Shown: piece by piece, positions 21,401 to 35,292 of the stretch
Position numbering within the stretch: the stretch's first letter is position 1
Layout: every line of letters begins with the position of its first letter
DNA from: Stenogyne calaminthoides
Taxonomy: Eukaryota; Streptophyta; Magnoliopsida; Lamiales; Lamiaceae
Direction: 5' to 3'
Assembly: GCA_037126765.1 (NCBI GenBank)
Contig: JBBCBC010000012.1
Location: 1,116,001 to 1,180,000, forward strand
Length of the DNA: 64,000 nt
Translations under genes and position numbers: made by a program
The notes under the pieces: model-generated
What the model saw: the letters and a program-made list of their open reading frames with translations, nothing else
Told to the model about the DNA's origin: nothing
Databases searched by the model: none

Positions 21401-24400
21401 GCATGGTGAAGGCTCCGATTGAAAAGTACATCTTCATCTAGATCTGTCTCCCCCATATTTCCAGCAGATCTAGAATCCTATTTTAATTTATTTTATTTAT
21501 ACTGAGGTAGAATCTATATCTCCACAGATACAAGAAGAAAATAGAGGCGATTTAAGTAACATTTGAGAAAATAAACAGGCCAGTTTTTGCTTTTGGATTG
21601 AATATATAAAAGAACCATCAAACACTATGCAGTACAATTTACCGTGCACGATAAAGAGAGTCAACTTCATGTGTTTCAGGCGTAAAATAGCTAACAAGTT
21701 TTATTTTTTACGAGTTTAATAGCAAGCAAGTAAAACAAGATACGAAAATTAGGGAAATGTGCTATCTGCTAAAAACAAGATATGACAATTAGGGAAACGT
21801 GCTATTTGTAAACAATGTGAAAAATAAACTTTCTACCTGAGAAAGTACCCATCCAGTATTATAATGCTTTTGTGAAAGTCTGGTATAGATACTCAGTGCA
21901 TCCTGCTTGATGACAAGAAACCTTTTAATATACATGATATTTTTTTAATAAGAAACACAATTTTAGTATACATGATTTTGTATCAATGCAGACCATTTTA
22001 CTTCAAGAAAAGAGCTACTACCTGGCATCTGCAAAGACAGGAAAGTCTAAAGCCTTCCCCAAGAAGCCTTAAGAGACCCAAAATATCGGAAGCACCATCT
22101 ACGACTTTTGAACCACTCAAAACAACTGAACCCAAAGATCTGGTTGTTCCTTCAGATTCAAGAGACCTATTATCGGCATAAGGGGATGAGCTCGAACTAG
22201 TGTTGTTCGATCTAGATTCATCGTATACGTCTTGATGGTTAACTAAGAAAGCAAGATTTCAGTTAAAAATTTATATGAGAAAAGATAATATCGATGTTAG
22301 AAAATTATGCTTTTGACTAGACAATGAATATACTTCAAATTGTTAAATCAAAAAAGATGATTAAAAAGACATCATTCATAACTCTTTTGGTTTGGCTTTC
22401 TTTCCCTTGTGATCATTGTCGGATTAACTAATTAGTCAGACTGCTAAACATGTGTTATCGAATAATATATTTCAACCTTTGTCACTGAAACTTCATCACT
22501 TTAAATTATCACACTATGTAATCACATGTGTAGTATCTAAAAGTAAATATATGTGATCTTATGAATGACCACAGGACTCTGATTTTAAAACACAGAACTC
22601 CCTCTGTTTCACTATAAATGTCCTCTAAGCGATTTACAAAAAACTGAAGAAACTTAAGATTTATATAATTTTACCCTTAATCAATCTTTATAACTTTAAT
22701 CTTCTCTCTCCTCTCCTCTCCTTTTCCTTGCAGATTAATACTACTTACTAAAAAGATTCTTCTCCACTTGCTAAAATTTTTACCGTTTATAATTTAAAAA
22801 ATTCTTAGAGATCTTTGGGTGGGGGTAATAGTTAAAAAATTTAGAGTCTAACTTATTGTGAAACGGAGGGAGTACAAGCTACATGCACCAGTTCATCCTG
22901 ATAAAACTTGACAAACAACATAAAAACCTAACTGGCAGCCATCCAGCCAATAAACTTAATTTCTGCTTAATTCCAAATCAATCACAATTTTCTTTGAAAC
23001 ATTAGAAAGTTCTCAGAGATCAATTTTACCACTTGAGCACACATCATGAAGTAATAATTACTTATTCGAAAGTCAAAGACCGAAGAGATTAATTTGATGA
23101 GAAATGTTAAGCAAATATTATTACCTTCATCTGTGTTCTCACTTGCACAAGACTGACCCTTTTTAATTGTCAGAGAACGATAAACCACCGAGTTCGACTT
23201 AGAACCTCCAAGATACTTAGTAGAGTGGCTTGTTCCATTACCCGAAACTATGGATGTACTTGCATTTGTGTTCACTGATTCTCCAGCAAGTCTCATGCTT
23301 CGCCGTTGTCCAGAATCAGAAAACAGCCTCCCCGAAACCTAAATGCATATGGATTAACAATTCTTAGTAACCAGAAGAAGAAATGAGAGAAATAAAAGAA
23401 CTGCACAAAATAGATTAGGCTTGAGACATTAGCCAACTTCTAGCAGAAATGGAAGATAGCTGTTGATATCAGTACAAGTAGAATCCAGAGTAAATGTAAA
23501 AAATAAATGCAAAAGAAGACAAGGAAGAAAAGAAAAGAAGAGTAGCAAGATTCTGGAACAAACTCTACTCACATGAGTCAACAGAATCTGAAGTGTCAGC
23601 AAGTTCACTATCTCAGGAGAAGCAAATATGCAAGAGCCTTTTGCAGAAACCAAATTGAAGAAATTTTTTAGGGTAGAATTGTTTAAACAAATTCCATTGA
23701 TAAATCAATACTGGTTAAAAACTTAACCTATACTGACAAAAGGATGGCTCCGAATGCTTCAGATTTTTTTTATCTCTTCTACCTGGTACCCAACCCAGGA
23801 ATAATAAACATAAGCAACACAAAGAAAAAGTCTAGCAGATGCTAATCATGTGTTTTCACATAACATGTCAAAGCTCGTAAGCAATGTATTGAATACATGG
23901 CAAGTCCAGTTTTAAGCAATTTCATAGACTAGTGATTATATCAATATTTCAAAGGAATCACGTAATAAGTGTTTCCCTTTCTGTCTTACCAAGCAAAATT
24001 ATATACTTAAGTATGAGAATATGAAAATAAAATAATACATATATATATATATATTATATATATATATAACGATAGCATTAGATAGACGTATTATACATGG
24101 CTATTTCAGAAAGGTTTAATCATATATAAGATTTACTAAAATAATGTAGGACAAAAAAAAAAAAAGTAAAAAGGAGACAATTAACCCGACACTGGGAAAT
24201 CAAAATACGAAGAAAGCATGCAGTAATAAGTGATGATTGATGCAGACTACAGACATACAAAAGGAAGCATTATGAAATCTTAACCTTTCTCAATTTTCCT
24301 TCATCAACAAATTTTCTTCTAGGGCCCCCAAAGGCAGAGTTCATAGTTACTCGCTGAGAGTTATCAGCTCCATATGCTCTCATGTTTGGACCATTTGCTG

Positions 24401-27400
24401 GTGCATTTCTGCACACTGGAGGAGGAGCAACACCTGACAACTGCAAGGCATACAGCAGTTTAAGAACAAACATAACATTATTTTAGTATAAAAGAAGAGA
24501 AATGAAAAGGACATTGCTTTCTGTCACATTCACAATTACAAGGTATTAACATTATTCTCCAACAAAGAATCATCCGTAACTGGGGCAAAAGGAAAAGGAA
24601 AGAAAGAAGTGCACACAGACGCACACAACTTGCAAAACACAATCCAGTATTTCAAAGAATGCAGGAAAAGTGTATTTACCCTTTATATTTAGAAAAATTT
24701 AAAGTCAATGCACAGAGAAAAATATCAGTTAAAACACACGCAACATATATAGGGAGAGAGAGAGAGAGAAGCAGAATTGCGGCAATAAAACCTCCATAAG
24801 AAATATTAAAAAAAAATGAGAGTTTGAAAAGAAAGAAAAATGACATCTCAAACTTATATAAGAACAAAGAACTATGATTTTAGGGATGACACTATGTTTA
24901 GAAAGAAAAATCTGGAGCAGAGAAGAGAAAAAGTAATATGCAACCAACTATGACTAAGCCAAAGAAAAAGCAAACAGCAAATACCACACATGACTATACC
25001 TGTGATTGTGTAGCCATAGGGGAAGGAGTGTTATAAAATGGCAGACTAGTTGGACCACCATTAAGGGGGGGCTGATTGGAATTTGTTCCTTGACAAACTC
25101 CAGATATATCTAGGTTATTGCCATGTATGTGCTTCGATTTTCTTGGACTGACATCTTCAGAACCTAAAATTCTGTTCGAGGCAACGTCGTTTTCTTCATT
25201 TGTTGTGTGTAATATCTGAGTAGCCAAACCACGGTGTAGGTATTGCTTTTGAATGCATAGAGAAGCTCCTTCATCAAAGACTAAAGCTGCTTCTTCAGCA
25301 GCACCTGAAATTATGCCATTTTCTTTAATGAAATCCAGGCTTAATTCAAGTCCTTGACCAAGCTTAATCATATGAAAGCCAGCCATAGGAAACTGTGAAT
25401 AAAATTCAGGCTTAAAATAGCTGCAATATTTGGTTAAATTAAATTGCTTCCTTGGCACCATAGTCCAGCTTATAAGTTATAACTATAACACAAATATGTA
25501 AAACTTTAAACTTCAAAGACTCTAAGGCCCTGTTAATACAAGGTCCATTCTTTCTATGTAATCTATTTATTACTAGAGAAGATACTGATGGAAGAAAAAA
25601 GTTACCCACTTCTCTGTCTGGAAATACTTTTTATATATACATGCTTACATATGTATTACAGTATTACATATCCAATTGCGAATTGTTATGGAATTTCTCA
25701 TGGGACAAAGTGAATTTTTTTTGCATCTTTACACTTTTACCCTCAAAAGTAGGTCACTTATCAGAATATTTTTTTGTCATCCCGAAAAGGAGAAAGCAAA
25801 ATGGTATTACATACATAAAGCTCATGTATGTGTAGGCATAAAAGCATATCATATAATATATTCATGATGCTTAGATGTTAACATCCAAACATGATATTTT
25901 TGTTTGTACGGATATATAACAATGTCCACAAACATAAATTAGATTTTTTTCCAATTATTTAACTTAACTGAAACAAATATAAGAAACAGCAAAGCTTGTT
26001 TTATTTCTAACTATAGTAGCCAGACATAAGGAATAGAAAAGCCCTGCGAAGGAATCGTGAAACTTCTATTTTCTATACCAGATGGGGTAAAAGATGTGTA
26101 GCATTTTAGAAATTAAGATTAACATTATTCATACATTACCTAATATACAAAGTTCCTCATAAGCAGCCCATAATAATGGATCCATTGATAAAGCCTGATT
26201 AAAATGATTTATAGCTTTCTGCTTTCTGTCCGTATACCTGAAACAATTATTAACAAAATGATAACAAGTTAACATTTTGAAGTACAATCGTACCAAAAAA
26301 CAATATTTTGCAACACAAATTGGTATCAGACCAAAAACTCTCTATCTAACCATTTTTACAGATTTGGGGTTACAAACACAAAAATTCTATAAATAATAAA
26401 AAAAAATTGCATTGTCATGGTATTCCCCCCCCCCCACGGACTGTGACTCTCATCTTACTATTTGTCCATTCCACAAGACAAGCTATCCTTGCTTTCTCAT
26501 AATTCCTGATTTTGCAGCTAACTAGCATTAACTTATAGTTTCTTACTATCAAGAATAAGAAAGAAAACTCATTTCTGTTTTTCTAAAATACAGGGACACC
26601 CATGAGCAAATACTACCCAATTCAACTGTATCGACTGATGTAAGTGAAATCAAAAGGGAAAAAAAAGAACACGCAATAAGATTGAATAGGGTAACATAAC
26701 ATGTCCGAACCTGTATACAAGTCCAAGAAGGTAATGCCCAGCAGCTCCGTTTGGGACCTGCAACAAGTCAAAAAATAACTGACCACTAGAGTCTAGAACT
26801 GTACAAAGGATCATTTCATTAAATAACATTTATCTAAACTCTAAAGACACACTATAATCATTATAGAAGCATATTTAAAACTGAAGTCCAATTACTATGT
26901 AAAGTTAATTAGACACAATTAACAGGTGCACCTCTGTAGAAGATTCATTAGGGGATAATGCTGTTTCAGCTTCATTCAGAAGATCCATCTGGAAGCATGA
27001 AAGTGCAAACAAGTAGCGGCATTGATCCATAAGTGTTCCTTGAGCAAAGACAACAGATAATCAATATATGGCAGTTCCAGGATTAAAAATACCAAAACAA
27101 AGATATGATGAGAATCCATCACTTAAAGAGGATCAGATGATTAAATTCAGCTTAAGTCTTAAAGAAGAACATTGCACAATATACCCTTTAGAATGTGGTA
27201 AGCACAGTGTGCCTGATTGTTTTTCAAATAACAGCTAGCAAGCAGCTGCAGATTTTTCTGCATCCAAAAATAAAATTATGAACATAACAGAAACAGATAT
27301 ATAATCCAAATTGCGTCTATTTAAAGTAGTCCAATTATTTGTCATCTTTATAATTATTGAGAAAGGCTTGCCTAAGCTAATAAAGAACAGCCTGAACAGG

Positions 27401-28093
27401 CAGAAATTTCAAGTGCAATTTTCAACATGCATCATTCACTTAATTTTATACAGCAACCATCACTTTAGAATAACCAGAATCATCTTCTCCTTTCAAAATA
27501 AACGATACTCTTTCCATTATCCAAGCCAAAAAGCTTCACACTAAACCCAGAAGTTCAACCCAAGTAAAACCGTGACTGTGAACATTGTTTGAGATGAAGT
27601 TGAATTTTGAAATAACAAGCATTGGAATCTACAGAAGATGTCTAAGCTACATGGCGCTACAACTTACAGACAAAATTATCTTAATTATCGAAATCCTTAT
27701 CCTCCCCCACCACACCCCCAGTTACAGGACTCAAAAATTGAAAAAAAACTCCCTCTGTTCTTAGCAACATGGAATATACATTACCATCTATAATCCATTA
27801 TCCGCAAATTAAGCACTCATACAGCAATAAATGTTTCAGGTTCAATAAAAATATCTAATTAGGTGCAATGCACTCATGGTCATAATAATGAAGACAAATG
27901 TAAATTGAACAATTTTACATATTGATTCTGGTATTCTACATTTCACATCTTATTGGTAGCCGTTATCTACAAGGAATTCATCACTTACCTCTGAAGGAAA
28001 CTCAGCGCAGAGACGCTCACACAAGAAAATGGCATTTCGATTCATTAGTTGTTGGAGGCTGTTCTGTATACTATCTACGAGTATAGATTCCAT
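18475..28093 (-). CDS. CDC27B: Cell division cycle protein 27 homolog B (APC3, HOBBIT type)
   Basis: Sixteen coding exons: 28093-27989, 27257-27185, 27038-26932, 26757-26711, 26237-26140, 25304-25000, 24440-24285, 23338-23125, 22242-22022, 21902-21837, 21175-21056, 20892-20816, 20549-20430, 19945-19726, 19238-18957 and 18555-18475. All phases join, giving 763 residues (Arabidopsis HOBBIT is 744). An N-terminal TPR block covers residues about 1-140 (MESILVDSIQNSLQQL, HYLLGLVYRYTDRKQKAINH). A low-complexity Ser/Asn-rich linker with GPRRKFVDEGKLRK and SGRLFSDSGQRRS covers about 145-390. C-terminal TPRs covering about 395-735 include SPYSLEGMDIYSTVLY, AWYGLGMIYLRQEKFEFSE and GSIYKRQNTFAKAMLHFGLA. 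It is a scaffold subunit of the anaphase-promoting complex that binds activators and substrates through the C-terminal TPRs. Introns hold two MITEs and a TA microsatellite. Confidence 0.96.
20022..20410. mobile_element. hAT-like MITE in CDC27 intron 13
   Basis: Inverted ends GAGTAAATTGTAAA...TTTACAATTTACTC, continuing as longer imperfect arms ('gattttagtc' / 'gactaaaatt'), are flanked by the perfect 8-base duplication ATAGAATT (20014-20021, 20411-20418). An 8-base TSD fits the hAT superfamily. There is no coding capacity. The right duplication ends two bases before the donor GTATGTATC of exon 13. Confidence 0.85.
22598..22872. mobile_element. Stowaway-type MITE in CDC27 intron 8
   Basis: The ends CTCCCTCTGTTTCACTATAA and, inverted, CTCCCTCCGTTTCACAATAA. 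TA is present on the right (22873-22874); the left copy has mutated to AA. It is 275 bases with no coding capacity. Confidence 0.82.
24034..24070. repeat. (TA)n microsatellite in CDC27 intron 7
   Basis: Two TA runs separated by a single phase change. Intronic, with no other signal. Confidence 0.85.
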
Positions 28094-30200
28094 TCTTCTC
28101 CGTATGTACAGAACTTTGAGAAAGATCTTCAATCAGCGGATAGAAAACTCACTATCAATTGAGAGATCTTATACACTACTATTACACAGAGAGGGGGGAA
28201 AATGGAGATTTGAAAAGAAATTCAGCAAATTATACGAATTACAGTTTGGTTTACAAAATTAACCGAATATAAGGAAAATTTCTCGAGGTGTGCAAGTTCA
28301 GCAACGGATTCAGGGAATTGAACGAGAATGGAAATTAAATCATTCAATTCAAATTCTACGAGAGCAGGAAAAACTCCCGTTCGCCAAAACCCTAATAAGA
28401 TTTGAAACTACAAAATTTGAAAAATGTAAGATTGGTTTTAGTTGTAAAGAAGGGGATACGCATTTACCTCCCCGCATTTTAGTTAAATTAAAATTTTGTC
28501 CCCCACTTTCCCAAATTTGGGCGCATTCAGTCCTTCGGATTTTTTTGTTATTCAATTTAATAAATAATAGTTTTGGATAGATAATTTAATGGATAGTGAT
28601 TTCAGCTACATTTGGCAGTTATTATGAGGGACTTGTATGATTGGAAAGTCAGGTGCCTCGTTAAAATCGTTATTCAACCTAGTGAAAATATGAATGGCTA
28701 GTACTTTACATCACACGCGCGGGGTATTTTATAGTGTATTCTTTTAATATATAATTTATTTATATTAAATATATAACTTGTTTTTATTAAAATGTGCAAT
28801 TTGTGTACATGAAACAAGTTATATGTTACAGTGTAAATAATTTGTATATTTTAATACAACAAGTTGTATGTTTCAAAAATACATTATAAGGATGTTTTCA
28901 AACTTTACTCACACCTTAAAAGCATTTCTCAAAACCTAAAGTTGTGAGGGGACGATTTTAAAAATAAGTGCACTGTCTCCTCCACTTGAATTTGCAGACA
29001 CCCCCTATAGAGTGTACGGTACACTTGATGCCCAAAAAGACCCACTCGAAGTACATAATATGAAGTAGATAATTCAACGAGTATAAACTAACACAAATCA
29101 ATATTCACTCATTTCACAATGTTAAAGCGTTGATGTTCCGTCTCATCGTGAAACCATCTCACTTGCGTATCTTTTTGAATTAATATATTATTTTGAACAA
29201 TCTTGAATATTTAAAGTAATAAAAAAACAATCAATACTTAAAAAATTATAATTTTTTTAAGGTAAATATGATATTCATTTCTTGAGTACATGTGGTATTC
29301 AAATCCCGAATTAAAAAACAAGAAAAACTACAAATTCTACCTATCGAAAATGTACATTTGATCGCCTAACGATTATTTGGCATACGGTCTATAGTGTGTG
29401 TAATTCAATTGTGAATAAAGAAATAAAAGTTCTTAACCATTTCCACCAGCAATATTTGATGACATTTGAAATATAATCATATAAAAGAGAATAATATTAA
29501 ATGTACAACGTCTATAAACTTGAGGATTATTTTAAAACTAAATGTGTATTACATAAGACAACAACATAAAAGATTGAGTTTGTCAAGATCAATAAAAAGC
29601 TAAATTAAAACCACATACTGTCAAAGTACATATGATCAGAAACTACCTTGAGACGCTTGATAATGATGTTGAGCCCTTATACATCTTTTTTTATTCATTG
29701 CGAAAATATTGCATAGACGTGCTAAGGGTATGTCTCGAATTGTGCTGAATTTTGAAATTCTTGAATAGTGATAGTTACATTTAAATCTGTAATATTGAAA
29801 AGATTAGATAATTGTAAAAATTAGAACTCGACTAGGTAGAATTTTGAAAGATTAGATGATTGTAAGATTATTCTATTGCGAAGAGTAAAACTGAAAAATA
29901 AACAGAAAAATTAAATAGTAGGTTATAATTTATTATATAAAATTTCAAACAGAGAAAAATTGAGAAGGCAAGGAGAGATGATTGTTGTGTAGGAAAAATT
30001 ATCTCATAAACTTAATAACTCTCCTACTTGTAATGAATCTGTCAGAATATGGCATGGCTATGCCTATCCTAGTTTAATAAGTATATTTGCACATATAAAT
30101 AATCTGAAATCAATAGAAATGCGACCAAAATATTCATTACTGAAATAACACATCCAGCACATTTTCTAGTGATGAGATAACATTCACGATTGGAAAAATG
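28094..30200. other. Intergenic, CDC27 upstream region and repeats
   Basis: 28094-28480 should contain the 5'UTR and promoter of the minus-strand CDC27 gene; no clear TATA box was seen. 28720-28880 repeats the 'aataagttgtatg' family seen at 2030-2730. 29085-29175 is an inverted GAGACGG copy. The remainder is AT-rich without genes. Confidence 0.5.
29085..29175 (-). repeat. Dispersed GAGACGG repeat copy, inverted
   Basis: On the minus strand: 'gtgagatggtttcacgatg', then 'gagacgg', 'cgctttaacattgtg' and 'atattgatttgtg'. This is the same order as 10110-10205. Confidence 0.65.
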
Positions 30201-31133
30201 ACAAGTTTGGAATATCTTAAAAGAGTATCATTTCAGAATGCATAAAAAGAGACATTTCATCTCACTACCAATAATCAAGTTTCTAGCTCTTGCCGTCGCT
30301 CTCAAACTACCAAATTGCAGAACACTGCCAGCCACCATAAGCTGCACCAAAGCAAACAAGTGTATTATATGGAGCATCCCGAGTGCAATTCGATATTGAT
30401 AAATAAGAGAATGATAATCCACATAAATCAATTGCACAAATGCAACAATCACTTCCATAAAGCAAACAGTTTATAGATGATTTCTTTTTGGCGTTGTTTC
30501 AATTGTGAAGGATGACGGAGATTAAACTTTACAACAAAAGATGCAATATTGCTTGTTGAAAGGTAAAACTTAAGACTTGTATACAGCAGATTCATAATAT
30601 TAACTATGAGCATTATAACAAAAGTGGCAACTAATAACAAAGAGAGCGTTCTTGATTGTTAATAACTGGAACTACTGCTCCTAATTCTATTAGACCATTA
30701 CAAGAACTTAATTTAGGAGATTGGGATTCATACTAGTAATCACATCTAATCACTAAATACGCCGGAATTTGTAATCCAAACAACTAATCTTGTGCATATA
30801 ACTGTAATATATGTGGTAAATTTGGCAAACTTCTATAAAGTACTACTACTAGCAAGAAAATTTATATGTTGCATGAAATGTGCAAATATTTTTTATTTTT
30901 TTAAAAGGTTAATTGTATAAAACATCACGACCTTTTCACATTGTATTTAAAATTTTCAGTTCAAAATACACAATTTTTTATATTTTGCAATTTTATCATA
31001 TGACTATTTTCCGGTAACTTAAGCTGACATGGCAGCCGGAAAATCTTTTAAAAAATTGATCATGACCTTTTGTTATTGTTTCAATTTATTTTGGAATAAA
31101 CTCAAAAAAAAAATACGAAAAGGACATACATGG
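30201..31133. other. FDM 3' flank, no gene assigned
   Basis: Open frames at 30228-30458 and 30449-30640 (minus) show no family signal or convincing splice sites. 30890-31080 is T-rich and may include the FDM 3'UTR. Confidence 0.4.
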
Positions 31134-34100
31134 TCAGGTTCTCTTGCGCTTGAGAGTCTTCAACTGATTGAAGATGTAAGCGATGACTTCTTTGAGAGTG
31201 GCCTTCCTATTATCTTTGAAATTCCACAGCTCGGGAACCACATAGCATCCACTAGGGTTATATTCTTGGATTTCCTTCAATGCCGTTGCAACAGCATCGA
31301 ACACTTCTTCTCCCCATTCTTCCTTGAGGCCCACTAGCAATTCGTCATCCTCCTTGAGCACATGCTACATAAAGCACATCCACTTATTATTTTGGAAACA
31401 AGAAGTTTAGTTAATTAAATACAAAATAACACAAGCTTGGTTAAGCTCATAAGCAGGACAATTCTTGTATGCACCAGGTGCACCGTGTAACTCAAATGGA
31501 TTTTTGAAAGGTATTAGTTGTTTTCACTAAACAATATTAGTTGTGTACAATTGCACCGTACAAGAGACTTACTCCATAAGTAGGGGATTAAGTGAGTCGA
31601 GCCGGCTCATGAGCTACTCATGCTCGACTCAGAAAAGTCAAAAAATTGTCTCGAATTTAATCGAGTCAAGCTCGAACTACTCGAGTAGTTCTCGATTTCA
31701 AGCTCAGTTATCCTAGACTCGTCAGGCTCGCAAGCCTAATTGAGCACACATAATTTTACTATTTGACCCCTAATGTGCTAATTATTTACAAATATACTCT
31801 AATTATAAATCAAATAAAAATATCTAATTAATGTATGAAAGTTATCGAGTCGAGCTCGAGTTCAAAAGAATTGAGCATGATTCAGTTCGATCCAAGTTTC
31901 GAGCTTCAATTTTTTTAATCATACTGTCATGAAAAAACTATACTGATCTAAAGACCATATGGTTCACTTGAAATGACAGTATGGTACACTTGAGTAGGTC
32001 CATATCAGGTGAGACGTAGAAGGGATAAATTTCAGCTGCAGTAGGCAATGAGAAGTATTTGAAGGTACCTGAGTATTCCCCTTTGCATCTTCGACGACTC
32101 GAAATGGGTGCCATTCGGGATTTTTCAACTTTTCTTGCCATAAGGAACACAGTTCTAAAGCCTTGATATTAGCTTCATCACTTGGGAGTATTTTCTTGCA
32201 GGCGTTCTTGAAGGCTTTATCATCAATTTCCCCCATCCTTTTTATCCCAATGTTTACACGGTTGCTGTTCAGAATATCTCTTAAACCCTGATAATAAGAA
32301 AGACAAAATTGGTAGATATAAGATTATAAAGCCAATAACATCATACAGAGTCTAAGTTGCATAAGCGAGTTGGAGGTAGGGAAAGGAGGGAGACTCCAAT
32401 TTGTTTCCCCACTTTACACTAATTTCTAGAATCATTACATCATTAACCAAAAACCAATAACCATCAAAACTATAAAAACACATATTGAAAAGCAGCAGTT
32501 GTCACATGCAGAAATAAATACGCGCACCATTTTATGGTACAACCATATACAGTCATAGTTCTACCCTGCCTCAGTCCTGCTCAAGTTATAAATGAGACAG
32601 AATATGCACCTCACAAGTTGTCTATAGATCGAAGATTACTCAACATATGCAAGATGGGTGACCAATAAGACTTTTCGCATTTCTAGATAAGTATTGCTTC
32701 TAACAAGGTTTAAACCTGAAAGCAATAATAAGACTATTTACGATATAGCAATTTAGGAGTTCAACCTAGCTGCAAAGGTACAAGCTTTTCTACTCGCATT
32801 TCATAGTATATCTTTTAACAAAAGGTCAAATAAGGAGATTTTTTCCATCTTACGTCTTTACTCTTTAAGCAAACAATAAGCACCAAAGTTATTTAGCAGT
32901 AAATAGAATCCTCACCAATCTTTTCGATACTTCATTTGCAAATTCTTACCACACTTTTACCCTTCTGATTTTTTATACTTTGAACAATCTGGAATCCTAC
33001 CTCAATTAGTTCTTTGCGAGCCTCTTGCAGCTCATCGTTACTTTGGCGCTCTTTCGAAAGTAGTTGTGTATTCAAGTCTTCAAGACCTTCCAAGTCCTCT
33101 TTTTTCTCCTGCAATAGCTCCTTCATCTCATTAATCTTTTGCTGAACAGCTGCATCATCATCACCCCCAAGATGTTTCATCACCTCTAGTTTTCCTTTAA
33201 GTTCTGTAATTTCCATTTCAAGTTTTTGCTTCTCATCTAAATTTCTTTCTAATTCAAGAACCTTTTTAAGAGCCTCTTCCTTCTCTCTCTGCATAATACA
33301 CGACGATATCAAGAAATATAAATAGCAATATAACCAGTAGAAAGTGCTGAATAATATGACTTTACAAATGTGTATTTCACATGCATGATATAGAAGTAGG
33401 GAAATTAATGATATCAACATCCATACTTTTTGTTCTTCAACTAGCCTTAGGACATTTTCATCTGCTTTTTTTTGCTCCACAGAAGCCATTTGAAGTGCAC
33501 TGTTTCGCTGATCATTCTGAAAGAAAATATAACAGCATCAAACATCAGTACCAATTTGGCAATTTTACTATAACAAACAATAAGAGATGACATAAATATG
33601 ATAATTTTGCAAAAGAATTGAAGCTCAATAGTATAACAAATCCAGATAATCTGCAGCAAATCATGAGAACAGACTATTCACAGATGCTTGAAACTCGTAC
33701 TGGAACCCAAGTACTCAGGATTGAAGTCCCAGTTATATAATTATATTAATAGTCAAAACAAGTGTTTGTTTCTCAGTTTTTTAGAATTGGTATACTCATC
33801 TTCCTTAATTTTATTCATTATAATATTTCTCAATGTTATCCTAATACTAAAAACAAAACAACAATGACAAGCCCATCTACAGTTGAAAACCACAAAAAAA
33901 TAAATGACAAGACATCTGTCAAACATATTTCAATCTATATTCATTTTCTGATCTCACTACCATAAGAAAATCACCCGAAACAATCTCCCATCCTGAACTA
34001 AAAAATAAAAATAAAATAAAGTTACCTTTGCCTTCTCTTCTTCAAGCTTCTGTCTCTCACGTTCAGTTGACGCCTCACGTTTGTTCAGCTCTTTGCTCCA

Positions 34101-35292
34101 TGTGTCGAGTCTTTTTTTCTTACTCTCCAACTCCAGGTTCAACTTCTCCTGCTCGTCCAAAATCCTCTTAATGTGCTCCCGTGCAATCCTTTGCAATTTC
34201 CTTGTCTCTGAAAAGAACAAGTTAAGTGTTTAATAATAAAGGTATAGAATGTATAGACAATGCTTCAGAGATATTTTGGAGCAATAAATGCTTTACATAC
34301 AAGGTTACAACTTGTTCATAAGATTATTTCATATGAGCAACAATTTAGCAGACAGTCTCACAAGACATAAGGAGGAATATGAGGATAGGAGACAACAAAC
34401 CTTCATAAAAAGCACGGTGAAGTTCGTCTTTCTCTTCAAGCATCCTACTAAGCGACAAGGTCTTCTCGTTGTACTTGATCTGCAACTCGTCCAGATTTTC
34501 ATTTTTCAAGTCAATCTCACTGACCAGATTACCAACAATCTTCTTCCTATCTTTTTTTGCTTCCTCGACTAAATCAGCGATAGTTTTCAGTTCTCCTGTA
34601 TTTCGAAGATAATCACCCACTGGTCCTTCCGATTCATAATCATCGTCACGAGCGAACCAACCAAAAATATTAAAACCTGGGGAATTTTTTTGATTATCCC
34701 ATTCCTTCTTACTCCGGCCATCAGTTTCAAAGGACTTTTCAAACTCAATAGCACTCTTGAACCCATTCCAATCATTCTCAAATTTAAGAACAGCTTGTGC
34801 ATATTGGTGGTCGTCATCCCTAAACATTTCAATTTTTGTGGGCTTGTATTTGGAGAATTTATTCAACAAGTAACCACCGACATCACCCTTATTTGGATCA
34901 TCTATTATGTTGACTACTATCCCCACCCAAGGCCAACAATACAACTCACTCTTCTCAGGTTTTGCAACAGGTAAAGCAACTGTAGACTGAGGTATTGGCT
35001 CAGCCTCACTAGCCAGGTCAGTTTCTAGGTACGTGGCCAGCGCAAGGTGGTTTGCCTTTTGTTTTGCACTTCTGTTGGCTGAGCCCTTACCCACTCCTAT
35101 TGCATGTTGGTAAAGATGATTGTACAGATAACCTTGTTTCTTCTTTCCAGCACAAAATGGGCATCTAAGGGAACCATTTGGGCCCTTCACTTTGTACGTC
35201 CCAGCCTTCAGAAGCTCATAAGGCTTCTCTTTATACTCATTAATTTCGGAATCACTGATGTCTGATTCTTCATCCGAGCTGCTGCTTCCCAT
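31134..35292 (-). CDS. FDM/IDN2-like XS-XH domain protein (RNA-directed DNA methylation)
   Basis: Six coding exons: 35292-34401, 34207-34026, 33516-33427, 33288-33001, 32287-32069 and 31364-31134, giving 633 residues (IDN2 of Arabidopsis is 647). Order: an acidic Ser-rich start (MGSSSSDEESD); a zf-XS zinc finger (CPFCAGKKKQGYLYNHLYQH) near 45-65; an XS domain, about 118-225 (WPWVGIVVNII, FGWFARDDDY); a long coiled coil, about 245-485 (HIKRILDEQEKLNLELE, KLEMEITELKGKLEV); and a C-terminal XH domain, about 490-633 (LCSLWQEKLKNPEWHPF, EEVFDAVATALKEIQEYNPS). Members bind double-stranded RNA through XS and dimerise through the coiled coil, acting in the RdDM pathway. The start codon directly follows the acceptor of a 5'UTR intron (CATTCAG|ATG). 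IDN2 and FDM1-5 cannot be told apart by eye. Confidence 0.93.
31590..31915. repeat. Diverged inverted GAGTCGAGC repeat in FDM intron 5
   Basis: Rich in 'gagtcgagc', 'gctcgagt' and 'tcgagctcgag' blocks in both orientations: 31590-31720 on one side and 31840-31905 on the other. It looks like a decayed inverted-repeat insertion within the intron; ends were not resolved. Confidence 0.45.

Noticed and set aside
23429..23653. Possible extra CDC27 exon (MVSAKGSCIFASPE...)
   Set aside because: Exons 7 and 8 join in frame and match HOBBIT directly (GKLRK|VSGRLF); there is no room for it in the family alignment.
25305..25461. Upstream extension of CDC27 exon 6 from the ATG at 25461
   Set aside because: A clear acceptor at 25305-25307 with matching phase shows this is intron read-through.
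30228..30640. Two minus-strand frames downstream of FDM
   Set aside because: No splice-supported exon, no family signal, composition like the background.
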